DNA of 13,256 nucleotides from Clostridiales bacterium (GTDB lineage: Bacteria; Bacillota; Clostridia; Peptostreptococcales; NVVX01): the NCBI GenBank assembly GCA_021129785.1, contig JAJOKQ010000067.1, forward strand, positions 1 through 13,256. Reading direction: 5' to 3'. Both the position numbers and the translations under genes were made by a program. The notes under the pieces are model-generated. The model made no database searches. It was given only the letters and a program-made list of their open reading frames with translations, and was not told where the DNA came from. Shown here one piece after another: positions 1 to 8,567 of this stretch (position 1 is the first letter of the stretch; each line of letters opens with the position of its first letter).

Positions 1-11
1 ACTACTAAGCA

Positions 12-1643
12 CTAATCAGCATTAAAATACCACTCCTCAATCTCGTAAAATATATTATGAAATTGAGGATTTATTGATCCTTCAACTCTTCTATCCATAA
101 CTATTGCTTGATGCTCAAAAAACAAACAAAAATACAGCAAATTATCACTTATATACTTCTGAACGAGCTGAGAATTTTTGCGAAATTCTTCTCTTTTAAT
201 TGAGTTTATAACATTTTCAAGTTTAGTATCTATTTCTTCGTTTTGATAATTTATAATATTTGTATTTCCAATTTCAGTTGAATGAAAAGCAAATGATAGG
301 TCGTGAATCTTTGATAAATGCCAACCCGCAAAAACAATATCAAAATCACTAATCTCAATGGATTCGTTAAATTCTTCCCACTCCAAAATTACAATTTCTA
401 ACTTTATCCCAATTTCTTCTAACATTTCTTTAATAAAGTAAGCCGTTTTTTCACGCATAGAGTTTCCTTTATTTGTGATTAGTTTGAATGATAAGTCTTC
501 TCCATGCACATTTTCTCTTATTCCTGTATCTGTGTTAATTCTATATCCAGCTTCATCCAACAGTGCTTTAGCATTTTCTACATTATGGCTAAACATATAT
601 TTTCCTTCATAGTAAAGCCAAGAATTAGGATTTACTGGAACATCTACTATTGTTGCATGTCCTAAATATATGTTACTAACCAGCCTATGTCTATCTATAG
701 CATAGGCTATTGCTTTTCTGACATTTAGATTATTTAATGTTTCATTCGTGAAATTAAATCCAATAAATTCTAAATTGTTAGTAATAAACTCATATACACG
801 CAAGCTGTCATGGTCGTAGTACCTTCTCCAATCTGTATCTACAACTTGTACAAAATTAATCTCTCCACTATCAAGTAGTGAAACCTGTGCATCCATATCT
901 GGCACCACAACAACTTTTATTTTTTCTAGGCTAGCATGTTGACCCCAATATTTATCATTTTTGACTAATGTAAATTGGCGCATTCTTGAGTATTCCTCGA
1001 GTTTATATCTTCCTGTTCCTACTAATGGAAAATCATTAGAATATAGTTTGTCTAAATTCTCCTCTAAAAATAAGTGGCTTGGTAAAATAGGAAAAACCAA
1101 CAATTCGAGAGCACTTCCAAATTGCCTTTTAAAATTGAACCTAATAGTGTTATCATCTATTTCGTTTACACTTAAGATAACGTCCGCAATATCTTCGTAT
1201 GGCGAGTGTATTTTTCTGTCTTTATGTGCTTTTTTTATTGTATCGAAAGTAAATATAATATCATCTATAGAAAGTTCTTTTCCATCATGCCAATACACGT
1301 TTTGTCTAATTGTGAAGTCTATGGTTTTCCCATCTTGTGACATCTCCCATTTTTGGGCAAGTTGAGGAACAATCTTCATTTCTTCATTAAAAGAAACTAG
1401 GCTTTCGTACATTAATTTGTGAACCTGCACTAAACTTCGGTTGTTATTTAATAATGGATTAAGAGTTTTAAATCGTGTAACAGACAATGTTAAATCATTA
1501 GTTTTTTCTCTACCTGCTTCCACTATTTCTTCATTTTCAACATCTATTTCTTGGTTTGTTATTTGAAATATTTCGCTATTACAGCCTGTAGCCACTACTG
1601 CAAATATTATAATTAAAACTATAGGTAAATATATTCTTCTCAT
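12..1643 (-). CDS. Oligopeptide-type ABC transporter substrate-binding lipoprotein (SBP family 5)
   Basis: Extracellular solute-binding protein that would capture a peptide or similar ligand and deliver it to an ABC permease. From the chosen start it has a basic N-terminus (MRRIYLP), a hydrophobic stretch, and a lipobox ending VATGC with the lipidated Cys at about residue 21. The mature part has hallmarks of family 5: an early LNPLL segment, the LVSFNEEMKIVPQLAQKWE region, FTIRQNVYWHDGKELSIDD, and a late RKAIAYAIDR motif. The length of 543 aa is normal. I start at ATG 1643 rather than the in-frame ATG at 1652, because AAAGGG lies 9 nt before 1643 but abuts 1652. No permease or ATPase is visible in the window; they may lie beyond the left edge, or the protein may be an orphan. 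The ligand cannot be told from sequence. Confidence 0.93.
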   Translation of the reverse strand: MRRIYLPIVLIIIFAVVATGCNSEIFQITNQEIDVENEEIVEAGREKTNDLTLSVTRFKTLNPLLNNNRSLVQVHKLMYESLVSFNEEMKIVPQLAQKWEMSQDGKTIDFTIRQNVYWHDGKELSIDDIIFTFDTIKKAHKDRKIHSPYEDIADVILSVNEIDDNTIRFNFKRQFGSALELLVFPILPSHLFLEENLDKLYSNDFPLVGTGRYKLEEYSRMRQFTLVKNDKYWGQHASLEKIKVVVVPDMDAQVSLLDSGEINFVQVVDTDWRRYYDHDSLRVYEFITNNLEFIGFNFTNETLNNLNVRKAIAYAIDRHRLVSNIYLGHATIVDVPVNPNSWLYYEGKYMFSHNVENAKALLDEAGYRINTDTGIRENVHGEDLSFKLITNKGNSMREKTAYFIKEMLEEIGIKLEIVILEWEEFNESIEISDFDIVFAGWHLSKIHDLSFAFHSTEIGNTNIINYQNEEIDTKLENVINSIKREEFRKNSQLVQKYISDNLLYFCLFFEHQAIVMDRRVEGSINPQFHNIFYEIEEWYFNAD

Positions 1644-1683
1644 ATAAGTCATCCCTTTATAAATAATTAATTGCTATACAAAA

Positions 1684-1739
1684 GTGACAAGCCCCTACAG
1701 GTACCCACGAGGGGCGTCCCTACACGTTACAGAGTGACA
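1684..1739. repeat. GC-rich repeat-like intergenic spacer
   Basis: The 116 nt between the transglycosylase and the binding-protein gene contain an unusually GC-rich patch in an AT-rich genome. GCCCCT (1691-1696) and AGGGGC (1710-1715) form an inverted repeat around a 13-nt loop. GTGACA occurs as a direct repeat at 1684 and 1734. On the minus strand the motif GTAGGG or GTAGGGG occurs twice. The pattern resembles small dispersed intergenic repeats of Clostridia, but only one copy is visible here. The hairpin could also act as a weak terminator behind the transglycosylase, although no T-run follows it. Confidence 0.4.
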
Positions 1740-1759
1740 GTGAATAACAGTAGTCGCCC

Positions 1760-2347
1760 TCATTCCGAAAACATATACTTAATTCCTTCTCTATAAATAA
1801 TTTTATATATTTTATAATCTCTTGATACTCTTCTAAAGTATGTTTTTGTTTCAGGAAATGGAATTATATTTAAAGTCATTCCGTCTTCGCTATATTCGGA
1901 ATTTCGAAGCCATGTACGCACATTTCCATTCCCAGCATTATATGCAGCAATTACAAGTTTAAGGTCTCCATCAAATTTATTGTAGAGAAAATTTAAGTAC
2001 CATGCTCCTAAGCTTATATTTTTTTCTGGATCAAATAACATTTCATCTGAATAGTCTGTTCTCCCAATGCTCTCTGTTATCCATTCTCCTGTTAGTGGCA
2101 TTATTTGCATTAATCCACTAGCACCTTTTATGGAAACTGCATTCGGATTAAACCCACTCTCGTTTCTTATTATTGAAGCTAGCAAATACGGATCAAGATC
2201 GTATTTTTCGGCGTATTCAACAATTAAATCATAATAATGAATAGGATATAGCGTTTTAAGTATCCTTCTAGAATTCAGCGCCAGCAACAAGCATACGACT
2301 ACTACAACTATACGTATCATTTTTTTGCGATTATTACTACTATGCAT
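1760..2347 (-). CDS. Membrane-anchored lytic transglycosylase, SLT family
   Basis: Peptidoglycan-cleaving enzyme that cuts the MurNAc-GlcNAc bond and forms 1,6-anhydro ends. A basic N-terminus and one hydrophobic segment (roughly residues 11-27, IRIVVVVVCLLLALNS) should anchor it in the membrane with the catalytic domain outside. The SLT signature is clear: IIRNESGFNPNAVS holds the catalytic Glu (about residue 63), followed by GASGLMQIMP and, later, AAYNAGNGNVRTW. About 195 aa is typical for this small class. GGAGGAG lies just upstream of two adjacent ATGs; the second (2347) has the better 6-nt spacing, the first (2350) only 3 nt. It begins 10-13 nt after the coaE stop, so it is very probably in the polA-coaE operon, an order I recall from other Clostridia. 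Confidence 0.93.
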   Translation of the reverse strand: MHSSNNRKKMIRIVVVVVCLLLALNSRRILKTLYPIHYYDLIVEYAEKYDLDPYLLASIIRNESGFNPNAVSIKGASGLMQIMPLTGEWITESIGRTDYSDEMLFDPEKNISLGAWYLNFLYNKFDGDLKLVIAAYNAGNGNVRTWLRNSEYSEDGMTLNIIPFPETKTYFRRVSRDYKIYKIIYREGIKYMFSE

Positions 2348-2360
2348 CATGCTCCTCCGT

Positions 2361-2957
2361 TTACTTGTACTCTTGCCAAAGAGATTTTATAGTTTCATTT
2401 AATCTCTCTAGGCTACCTGAATTATCTATAATATTGTCTGCAAATTTCTTTTTTTCTTCCAAAGTCATCTGACTGTCAATTCTTAACCTCGCCTCTGTTT
2501 CTGTGAAATTGTCTCTTTTCACAAGTCTATTAATTTGAATAGACTCACTTGCTGTAACAAGCCAAAGCTCATCTACTAATTCTGTCAGATTATTTTCTAT
2601 AAGTAATGCAGCATCAACTATTATAACACGATAGTTGGAATTCTCTTTACTCCATTTTATCTCATTTTGTATTTTCCTAACTATTTGAGGATGCGTTATT
2701 TTATTAAGTTTTGTTAGCGCTTCACTATCTGAGAATACAAGTTCACCCATTTTTTTTCTGTTTAGTTCTCCATTTGTCAATAAATAGCTGTCTCCAAATT
2801 CACTTGCAATTTCTCCTAGAGCAGGGGCTCCTTTTTTAACAACCTCACGTGCTATCTTGTCTGCATCAATAATAAACGCTCCAAGTTCTTTTAGAATGTT
2901 AGAAACTGTGGTCTTCCCGCAAGCTATTCCGCCTGTTAATCCAATTACTTTCTTCAT
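2361..2957 (-). CDS. coaE: Dephospho-CoA kinase
   Basis: Catalyses the last step of coenzyme A synthesis, ATP-dependent phosphorylation of the ribose 3'-OH of dephospho-CoA, in the cytoplasm. The P-loop GLTGGIACGKTT is at residues 6-17. The substrate-binding DADKIAREVV follows at about 31-40, then THPQIVRKI and the VVDAALLIE/LWLVTAS stretch typical of the family. At 198 aa it has the normal full length. The ribosome binding site (AGGAG, about 10 nt before the ATG) overlaps the polA stop codon TAG, and only 12 nt separate the genes, so translation is probably coupled to polA. The pairing polA-coaE is common in Firmicutes. Confidence 0.97.
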   Translation of the reverse strand: MKKVIGLTGGIACGKTTVSNILKELGAFIIDADKIAREVVKKGAPALGEIASEFGDSYLLTNGELNRKKMGELVFSDSEALTKLNKITHPQIVRKIQNEIKWSKENSNYRVIIVDAALLIENNLTELVDELWLVTASESIQINRLVKRDNFTETEARLRIDSQMTLEEKKKFADNIIDNSGSLERLNETIKSLWQEYK

Positions 2958-2969
2958 AATCTATTTCTC

Positions 2970-5657
2970 CTATTTTGCATCGTACCAGTTATCGGCAACT
3001 GATAAGTCAACTTCTAGTTTTGCCTGCAACTCCATTGCATCTTCCATACATCTTCTAATAATTTCTGATACTTCATCAATTTCGTCTAGTGGCGACTCAA
3101 CAATAAGCTCATCATGTACTTGTAATATTAGTTTAGAAGCAAGTTTTTTCTCTATTAATTCCCTATAGACCTTTACCATTGCTATTTTAATTATATCAGC
3201 TGCGCTACCTTGAATTGGTGTGTTCATAGCCGTTCTTTCCGCAAAAGATCTAATGTTGAAATTAGAAGATTTGATTTCTGGTAGATACCTTCTTCTGTTT
3301 AACAAAGTACTCACATATCCATTTGCCTTTGCAGTTTCTACAATGTTTTCCATGTAGTTCTTCACGCCTACATATTTATCTAGATAGTTTTCAATGTATT
3401 TTTTTGCCTCTTTTCTGGAAATTTTCAAATTTTCTGATAGTCCATAATCGCTAATCCCATATACTATGCCAAAATTTACAGCCTTAGCTTTACTTCTATC
3501 ATCTGATGACACTTCATTGATTGGCAGTCCAAAAATCTCAGATGCCGTTCTTGTATGAATGTCTTGCCCTTTTTCAAACGAATCTATCATATTTTCATCT
3601 TTAGTAATATGTGCAAGCACGCGTAGTTCTATTTGCGAATAATCTGCATTAATAAATTGCTTTCCTTTAGATGCTACGAATACTTTTCTTAATACCCGCC
3701 CCATTTCGTATCTTACAGGAATGTTTTGGATGTTAGGCTCAACACTTGAAAGTCTACCAGTAACTGTCCCTGTTTGTTTAAATGATGTGTGAATGCGGTT
3801 AGATTCTGGATTTATTATATTAAGTAATCCTTCTACATAAGTTGAGTACAGTTTAGTAAGATGTCTATATTCTATAATCAATGGAATTATGTCATGTTCT
3901 TTATACAATTTTTTCAAAACTTCTATATTTGTAGAATACCCTGTTTTAGTCTTTTTAACTGGTGTTAATTTCAACTGATTAAATAGAACTTCGCTTAATT
4001 GCTTTGGCGAGTTAATATTAAAATCAGAATTAGCAAGCTCATGTATCTCTTTAGATAACTTAGCAATGCTTTCTCCGAACTCGATTTTAAGTTTCTCTAG
4101 CATCTGTATATCTACTTCAATTCCTTCAATCTCCATTGATGCTAAAACTTCTACAACAGGTAGTTCCACAGTGTAATACAATTCATTCATATTTAGCTCA
4201 TCGATTTTATCTGTTAATATTTTTTCTATTTTCAATATCGTCCTTACATGTTGGCATAAATACTCCATTAGCATGCTACTTGGTATTTCTGCTGGCGATA
4301 GTCTTTTCTTGCCTTTTCCTCGAAGCATTTCATCATTTTGAATTTTATCATCAATATATTTTAAAGTTATTTTATCCAGTTCATAAGAGTTCTTTGTTGC
4401 ATCAATTAAATACTCTGCAATCATAGTGTCAAATTTTATATTTTTAATTCTTATTCCGTACCTCTTAAAATGTATAATCTCCTTTTTAAAATCATGTCCA
4501 ATTTTCTCTATGCTATCATTTTCTAATATTTCCTTTAATTTGTCAATGGTTGTTTCTTCGTTCATACTGCTTTGTAAATCAATGTAATACTGTTTTTTAT
4601 CGCAGGTCGCAAGTGCAATTGCAATTATTCTATCTGTAAGTAAATTCTTCTCTTCAGTTATAGAATTTATTACTACTAATTGTTTACTAGCAATCTCTAA
4701 GAGCAGCTTTTCTAATCTATCATTGTTATCTATTATGATAATATTATTTCCTGATTTTTGTTCGTTTTCAATTATACCATTTTTTTCTATTTTATTCTCT
4801 ATTTCACTAATAAAGCTTGTGAATTCATACTTTCTAAATAGTTCTACTAGTTCACTATAGTTAGAATCAATGAATTTTAGATCTTCTAAGTTAATTTCAA
4901 CCGGTATATTAGTAATAATTGTAGCTAACCTTTTGCTTAGAATTATATTCTCAATATTGTTTTCGATTTTTTCTCTAAGCTTTTGTGCTGAAATAAGTTC
5001 GGTATTTTGTATTAGGTTTTCTACTGTTTTAAATTGCTTCAAAAGTTTAATTGCTGTTTTTTCACCCACCCCAGGAACACCTGGTATATTATCAGATTTG
5101 TCGCCCATAAGACCCTTAAGGTCGATAAATTGTGTTGGTGTTACTTCATATCTCTCCATGACTTGTTTGTCATCATATATTTCAAGATTTGACACACCCT
5201 TTTTAGTAATAAGTATTTTAGTATACTCCGATGCTAGCTGGAGCATATCTCTATCAGCTGTAACAATTAAGCTTTCAATTTTATTTTGCTCACAAATTTT
5301 ACTTATTGTGCCTATCAAATCATCTGCTTCGAATTCCTCTGACTCTATTCTAAATATATTCATTGCATCCAAAATATCTTTTAGAGGTTTTATTTGCTCT
5401 GCTAACTCTGGAGGCATTTTTTTTCTTCCAGCTTTGTATTCGCTATATTCTTTATATCTAAATGTAGGCGCTTTAAGGTCAAATGCTACACCTACGTATT
5501 CTGGATTATACTTTTTTAATACTTTAAATAGCATTGTTACAAAACCAAATATCGCATTTGTATGTTTCCCCTCTTTTGATGTTAACGTTGGTAATCCGTA
5601 GAACGCTCTATATATTAAACTGTTCCCATCGATAATTATCATTTGTCTTTTATCCAT
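2970..5657 (-). CDS. polA: DNA polymerase I, probably lacking 3'-5' proofreading
   Basis: Repair and Okazaki-fragment-processing polymerase, 895 aa from the chosen start. The 5' nuclease domain covers about residues 1-290: IDGNSLIYRAF, EADDLIG at about 110, TADRDM at 133, GDKSDNIPGVPGVGEKTA at 185-202. The middle region (about 305-480) matches the proofreading domain in layout, but its acidic residues are gone: where DxE is expected it reads VVINSITEE (328-336), the exo II region reads KIGHDFKKE, and the exo III Tyr/Asp are missing. The polymerase domain is intact: TGRLSS (633), motif A INADYSQIELR (669-679), O-helix RSKAKAVNFGIVYG (721-734), motif C QVHDELIVE (846-854). ATG 5657 is chosen because AGAGG lies 10 nt upstream and the product then starts MDKRQMIIIDGNS as in the family; the frame stays open 32 codons further up. 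First gene of an operon with coaE. Confidence 0.97.
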   Translation of the reverse strand: MDKRQMIIIDGNSLIYRAFYGLPTLTSKEGKHTNAIFGFVTMLFKVLKKYNPEYVGVAFDLKAPTFRYKEYSEYKAGRKKMPPELAEQIKPLKDILDAMNIFRIESEEFEADDLIGTISKICEQNKIESLIVTADRDMLQLASEYTKILITKKGVSNLEIYDDKQVMERYEVTPTQFIDLKGLMGDKSDNIPGVPGVGEKTAIKLLKQFKTVENLIQNTELISAQKLREKIENNIENIILSKRLATIITNIPVEINLEDLKFIDSNYSELVELFRKYEFTSFISEIENKIEKNGIIENEQKSGNNIIIIDNNDRLEKLLLEIASKQLVVINSITEEKNLLTDRIIAIALATCDKKQYYIDLQSSMNEETTIDKLKEILENDSIEKIGHDFKKEIIHFKRYGIRIKNIKFDTMIAEYLIDATKNSYELDKITLKYIDDKIQNDEMLRGKGKKRLSPAEIPSSMLMEYLCQHVRTILKIEKILTDKIDELNMNELYYTVELPVVEVLASMEIEGIEVDIQMLEKLKIEFGESIAKLSKEIHELANSDFNINSPKQLSEVLFNQLKLTPVKKTKTGYSTNIEVLKKLYKEHDIIPLIIEYRHLTKLYSTYVEGLLNIINPESNRIHTSFKQTGTVTGRLSSVEPNIQNIPVRYEMGRVLRKVFVASKGKQFINADYSQIELRVLAHITKDENMIDSFEKGQDIHTRTASEIFGLPINEVSSDDRSKAKAVNFGIVYGISDYGLSENLKISRKEAKKYIENYLDKYVGVKNYMENIVETAKANGYVSTLLNRRRYLPEIKSSNFNIRSFAERTAMNTPIQGSAADIIKIAMVKVYRELIEKKLASKLILQVHDELIVESPLDEIDEVSEIIRRCMEDAMELQAKLEVDLSVADNWYDAK

Positions 5658-5733
5658 CTCATTCCATCCTCTCTTGTAAGTAGCAAGTAGTCGATACTGT
5701 TTCTCAATTCTTCTGCTATTTTTGCCTACACTA

Positions 5734-5742
5734 ATTATAGCA
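5734..5742 (-). promoter_or_regulatory. Extended -10 promoter of polA operon
   Basis: On the minus strand the sequence reads TGCTATAAT, a perfect -10 hexamer with the TGn extension, about 77 nt upstream of the polA start codon. No good -35 hexamer is found 16-18 nt further up, where the SIMPL-gene terminator lies. Extended -10 promoters often lack a -35, so this is the best candidate for transcription of polA, coaE and the transglycosylase gene. Confidence 0.55.
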
Positions 5743-5751
5743 CTAATCATC

Positions 5752-5784
5752 AAAAAAAAGACCTATTTAGGTCTTCTTTTTTTT
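5752..5784 (-). terminator. Bidirectional-looking intrinsic terminator after the SIMPL gene
   Basis: AAGACCT and AGGTCTT pair around a 4-nt loop, flanked by an A8 run on one side and a T8 run on the other, so a U-tract follows the hairpin on either strand. It lies 24 nt past the stop of the SIMPL-domain gene on the minus strand and separates it from polA. Confidence 0.85.
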
Positions 5785-5808
5785 GATTTTAGCTATAATA
5801 GATATTGC

Positions 5809-6570
5809 TTAATAGTTAAAAACCATTTGTACATTTGCTCTTATTTCAAGTTCTCCAGTTTCAATTTGCGTTGAACCCACAGCTTTTGATTCTAGCATCA
5901 TATCCATACTTCTAGTGAGTGGGGCTATATTAAAACCTTGCTCAATTATTTCTATTGGTACGATTTCAGTTATCTTCATTGTATTTGCAATAGCATCAGC
6001 TTTACCATTTGCATTTTCTATTGCTAGTTTCAGTGCTTCGAGGTAAAATTTGTTTGTATCTGATACGGTAAAACTTATATTGTTCACTTGATTAGCTCCA
6101 CTATTTACTGCTGTGTCTATTATAGCGCCAACACTGTCAATATTTCTTACTACTATCTGTAAGCTATGAATTACCTTAAAATCTCCCTCTATCGTCTTTC
6201 TTGTTTCATGGTCATAATATCTTTCTCTAAACATATTGTATGAAACTGTTTTAATATCTTTTTCATCTATTCCCATATTTTTCAATGAGTTAATAACTTT
6301 GCTAGAAATAGTAGCATTTTCACTTTGACTATCGTTAGAATTTTTGTCGGCGGTTTCTATACCAACACTTACTAATGCGATATCTGGCTCTACAGTAACT
6401 ACCCCCGCTCCATTTACATGTATTTTACCTACTGCCTCTTGCGATACATAATTGATTAGTTCTGGTACAGGCGTCGAATCTGCTAAGACAACTTCAGAAA
6501 CGACTCCCCCCGCTACAAAAAAACTTACTAACGCAAACACTATTAAAGAAACAACTATATTTTTTTTCAT
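5809..6570 (-). CDS. Secreted SIMPL-domain (DUF541, YggE-like) protein
   Basis: A 253-aa exported protein of the SIMPL/DUF541 family, known from E. coli YggE and relatives, whose biochemical role is not settled (linked to oxidative stress and cell-envelope functions). Residues 1-30 form a signal peptide: two lysines, a hydrophobic core (IVVSLIVFALVSFFVAGGVV), and a plausible cleavage site near VVLA-DS. The body carries the family pattern: IHVNGAGVVTVEPDIALVSV, VINSLKNMGIDEKDIKTVSY, and the C-terminal LEIRANVQMVFNY. AGGGG lies about 6 nt before the ATG. It follows the anti-sigma gene by 118 nt in the same direction with no terminator visible between them, so it may be a third member or a target of the ECF module. 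It could also have its own promoter, but no convincing one is seen. Confidence 0.9.
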   Translation of the reverse strand: MKKNIVVSLIVFALVSFFVAGGVVSEVVLADSTPVPELINYVSQEAVGKIHVNGAGVVTVEPDIALVSVGIETADKNSNDSQSENATISSKVINSLKNMGIDEKDIKTVSYNMFRERYYDHETRKTIEGDFKVIHSLQIVVRNIDSVGAIIDTAVNSGANQVNNISFTVSDTNKFYLEALKLAIENANGKADAIANTMKITEIVPIEIIEQGFNIAPLTRSMDMMLESKAVGSTQIETGELEIRANVQMVFNY

Positions 6571-6688
6571 TATATTCCCCTCTTTTCTATTTTTTAAAAA
6601 TTAATAATTACCCATCAAACTAAACACCGCAAATGTAATGATGCCTGTGACTACACTAACTCCCTCGCAAAATTACAATATACAAACA

Positions 6689-7945
6689 TTAATCGCGCCT
6701 TGATCTCTTCCAAATCATCTTAGCTATAATACCTACAGGTAACAATATCATTATTACAATCGCCATAATAGGCAAGGCCGCAAAGAACGCAATAAACAAC
6801 TTCTCAAATAAATCTACCAACTTGTTTATTGTTTTTCTTAAACTACTTACTGCTCTCGCCCATAGTCCTTCGTCAATTGGATTAATTGTAGCCGTTAAAT
6901 CTCTTACTTCCCTAATATCAATACTTATAGTAGACATCTCAATATGTCTATTAAGATTAAGGAGCTGGCCTCTTAGCTGATTTATCTGAAGCCTAATTCT
7001 GGAGAGCTCATTTTCAATACGTAAAACATCTTCGATTTTTTCTGCTTTTTCTAATATCTTTCTTAAGCGTTCTTCTTGAATTTCTAAGTTTTTTGCTGCC
7101 GCTTCTGTGTCAAAGTATCTATCTGTAACATCATCTCCGCTTATACCTTGATGAATTACATTCCCTATATCTTGCAGTTTTGCAAACGTTAATTTGAAAT
7201 TGTCCTTTGGTATGCGTAACAAAATGTTTGCAGCTTTAAACTTTTCATCTTCTCTTTGATCGTAAAAATAAATATTCGAGTTCTGAACAAACCCCCCTTT
7301 AACTTCTGCTAAACGTAATACTTCATTGTAGGCTTGATCAAAGTTATCTACTTCCAACGAAAGATTCCCTGAAAAAATGATTTTCCGCGTGTGTATTTTT
7401 GTTGTTCTAAGCTCATCCGTTTTTACGTCAGCGCCTGCAAATCCAACTTCGACATCGGTATCAGCTGAAAATTGCCTAATAGAACTACCTTCTATTACGT
7501 TGCTCTCTTTACTGGCAACTGAATCTTCAGCTATCATTGTACTCTGTTGAGATGGCGCACCGTGCGCCATATCACCACCAAATTCTTCAACCGATTCGTC
7601 GTACTTCATTGGAGTAAATAGATTTGAATTTGCAAATATAACAAATAGCAAAATCACTGCTGCAGTTGCTGCTAATCCTGCAATTTTTCTTGACATACGT
7701 GGAAATCTTACTTTATTCCTGTTTATATCTCTTCTTAATCTTTCGCTAAGAGATGCCGAAAAATTTGACGGCAAACTTACATCACTTATTTTTTTTATAC
7801 TCTCTGTCATAAGTCTAGTATTTTCAAGTACTGTTTTGCAGTCTTCACATTTTTCACAATGTTTTTCAAACTGTATTTTTTCCCCATCACTCATCATCTC
7901 ATCAATGTACAAAGATGCGAAGTAGTGAATTTTTTTGCAATCCAT
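6689..7945 (-). CDS. Anti-sigma factor: zf-HC2 zinc finger fused to DUF4349
   Basis: A 418-aa membrane protein that probably holds the neighbouring ECF sigma factor inactive. The N-terminus (MDCKKIHYFASLYIDEMMS) and HCEKCEDC form a ZAS/zf-HC2 anti-sigma domain with His29, Cys33 and Cys36 in the HxxxCxxC pattern. One membrane segment lies at about 88-105. After a low-complexity linker, an external DUF4349 region spans about 186-373: FSGNLSLEVDNFDQAY, ILLRIPKDNF, GDDVTDRYFDTEAAAKNLE, and a coiled coil over about 280-333. A second membrane segment (383-412) and a basic tail end the protein. ATG 7945 has AGGAGG 6 nt upstream and sits 1 nt after the sigma-factor stop codon (TAA-T-ATG), so translation is coupled. 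DUF4349 is the likely sensor part; the stimulus is unknown. Confidence 0.9.
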   Translation of the reverse strand: MDCKKIHYFASLYIDEMMSDGEKIQFEKHCEKCEDCKTVLENTRLMTESIKKISDVSLPSNFSASLSERLRRDINRNKVRFPRMSRKIAGLAATAAVILLFVIFANSNLFTPMKYDESVEEFGGDMAHGAPSQQSTMIAEDSVASKESNVIEGSSIRQFSADTDVEVGFAGADVKTDELRTTKIHTRKIIFSGNLSLEVDNFDQAYNEVLRLAEVKGGFVQNSNIYFYDQREDEKFKAANILLRIPKDNFKLTFAKLQDIGNVIHQGISGDDVTDRYFDTEAAAKNLEIQEERLRKILEKAEKIEDVLRIENELSRIRLQINQLRGQLLNLNRHIEMSTISIDIREVRDLTATINPIDEGLWARAVSSLRKTINKLVDLFEKLFIAFFAALPIMAIVIMILLPVGIIAKMIWKRSRRD

Positions 7946-7946
7946 A

Positions 7947-8534
7947 TTATCCCTCCTCTCTTTCATTAAGTTTTGATGCAAGAAGTTTTCTTAGATTGTT
8001 TCTAGCTCTGCTAATTTTCGACTTAACTGTACCTTCTGAACACTCGAGTATTTCTGCAATTTCTTTGTATGAAAACCCTTTTACATCACGTAAGACAATA
8101 ATTTTCCTCTGCTCAAAATTCAATTGATTAATTGCATAATGAATTATATGCTTTACTTCATTTTCTTCAAAAAGACTCTCAGGAGTACCTGCATTATCAG
8201 GGATTTCTAACACTAAACCTCCATTTTTTTCACCTATCTCTTTATCTAAGTATACTACCTGTTGTTTTTTGTTTTTCCTTTTAAAATCGATGCATGTATT
8301 TACTACTATTTTGTAGACCCATGTTGAAAAACTGCTATTTTCCTTAAAGCTGCCAATTGACTTAAAAACTTTAATTATAGCATCTTGTGCCACATCGTTT
8401 GCATCTTCTAAGTTTCCCAAAATTCTATATGCAGTATTAAATGCTTTTTTATAATGCGGCGAGACTAATTCTTCAAAACTTGATGAATTGCCATTCTTTG
8501 ACTCTCTAATTAAGGAAATTTCATGTTGATTCAA
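7947..8534 (-). CDS. ECF-type RNA polymerase sigma factor (SigW-like)
   Basis: Group IV sigma factor with only regions 2 and 4. Region 2 runs from about HYKKAFNTAYRILGN through EDANDVAQDAIIKVF to FSTWVYKIVVNTCIDF. Region 4 includes LNFEQRKIIVLRDVKGFSY, KEIAEILECSEGTVKSKI and SRARNNLRKLL, a helix-turn-helix that reads the -35 box. I favour the TTG start at 8534 (195 aa), because AAAGGAG lies 8 nt upstream. The GTG at 8552 also follows GGAGG, but at 3 nt and only about ten bases from the predicted transcription start. It is directly followed by its anti-sigma factor. A matching ECF-type promoter upstream suggests autoregulation. The regulon and signal cannot be deduced here. Confidence 0.93.
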   Translation of the reverse strand: MNQHEISLIRESKNGNSSSFEELVSPHYKKAFNTAYRILGNLEDANDVAQDAIIKVFKSIGSFKENSSFSTWVYKIVVNTCIDFKRKNKKQQVVYLDKEIGEKNGGLVLEIPDNAGTPESLFEENEVKHIIHYAINQLNFEQRKIIVLRDVKGFSYKEIAEILECSEGTVKSKISRARNNLRKLLASKLNEREEG

Positions 8535-8567
8535 ATCTCTCACTCCTTTCACAACCCTCCTAATTAC

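Noticed and set aside
961..1365. Plus-strand open frame opposite the binding-protein gene
   Set aside because: Shadow of a well supported gene, with no domain and no convincing ribosome binding site.
4870..5601. Long plus-strand open frame (243 codons) opposite polA
   Set aside because: It is antisense to the conserved 5' nuclease domain of polA, has an S/L/I-rich composition typical of shadow frames, and shows no recognisable domain.
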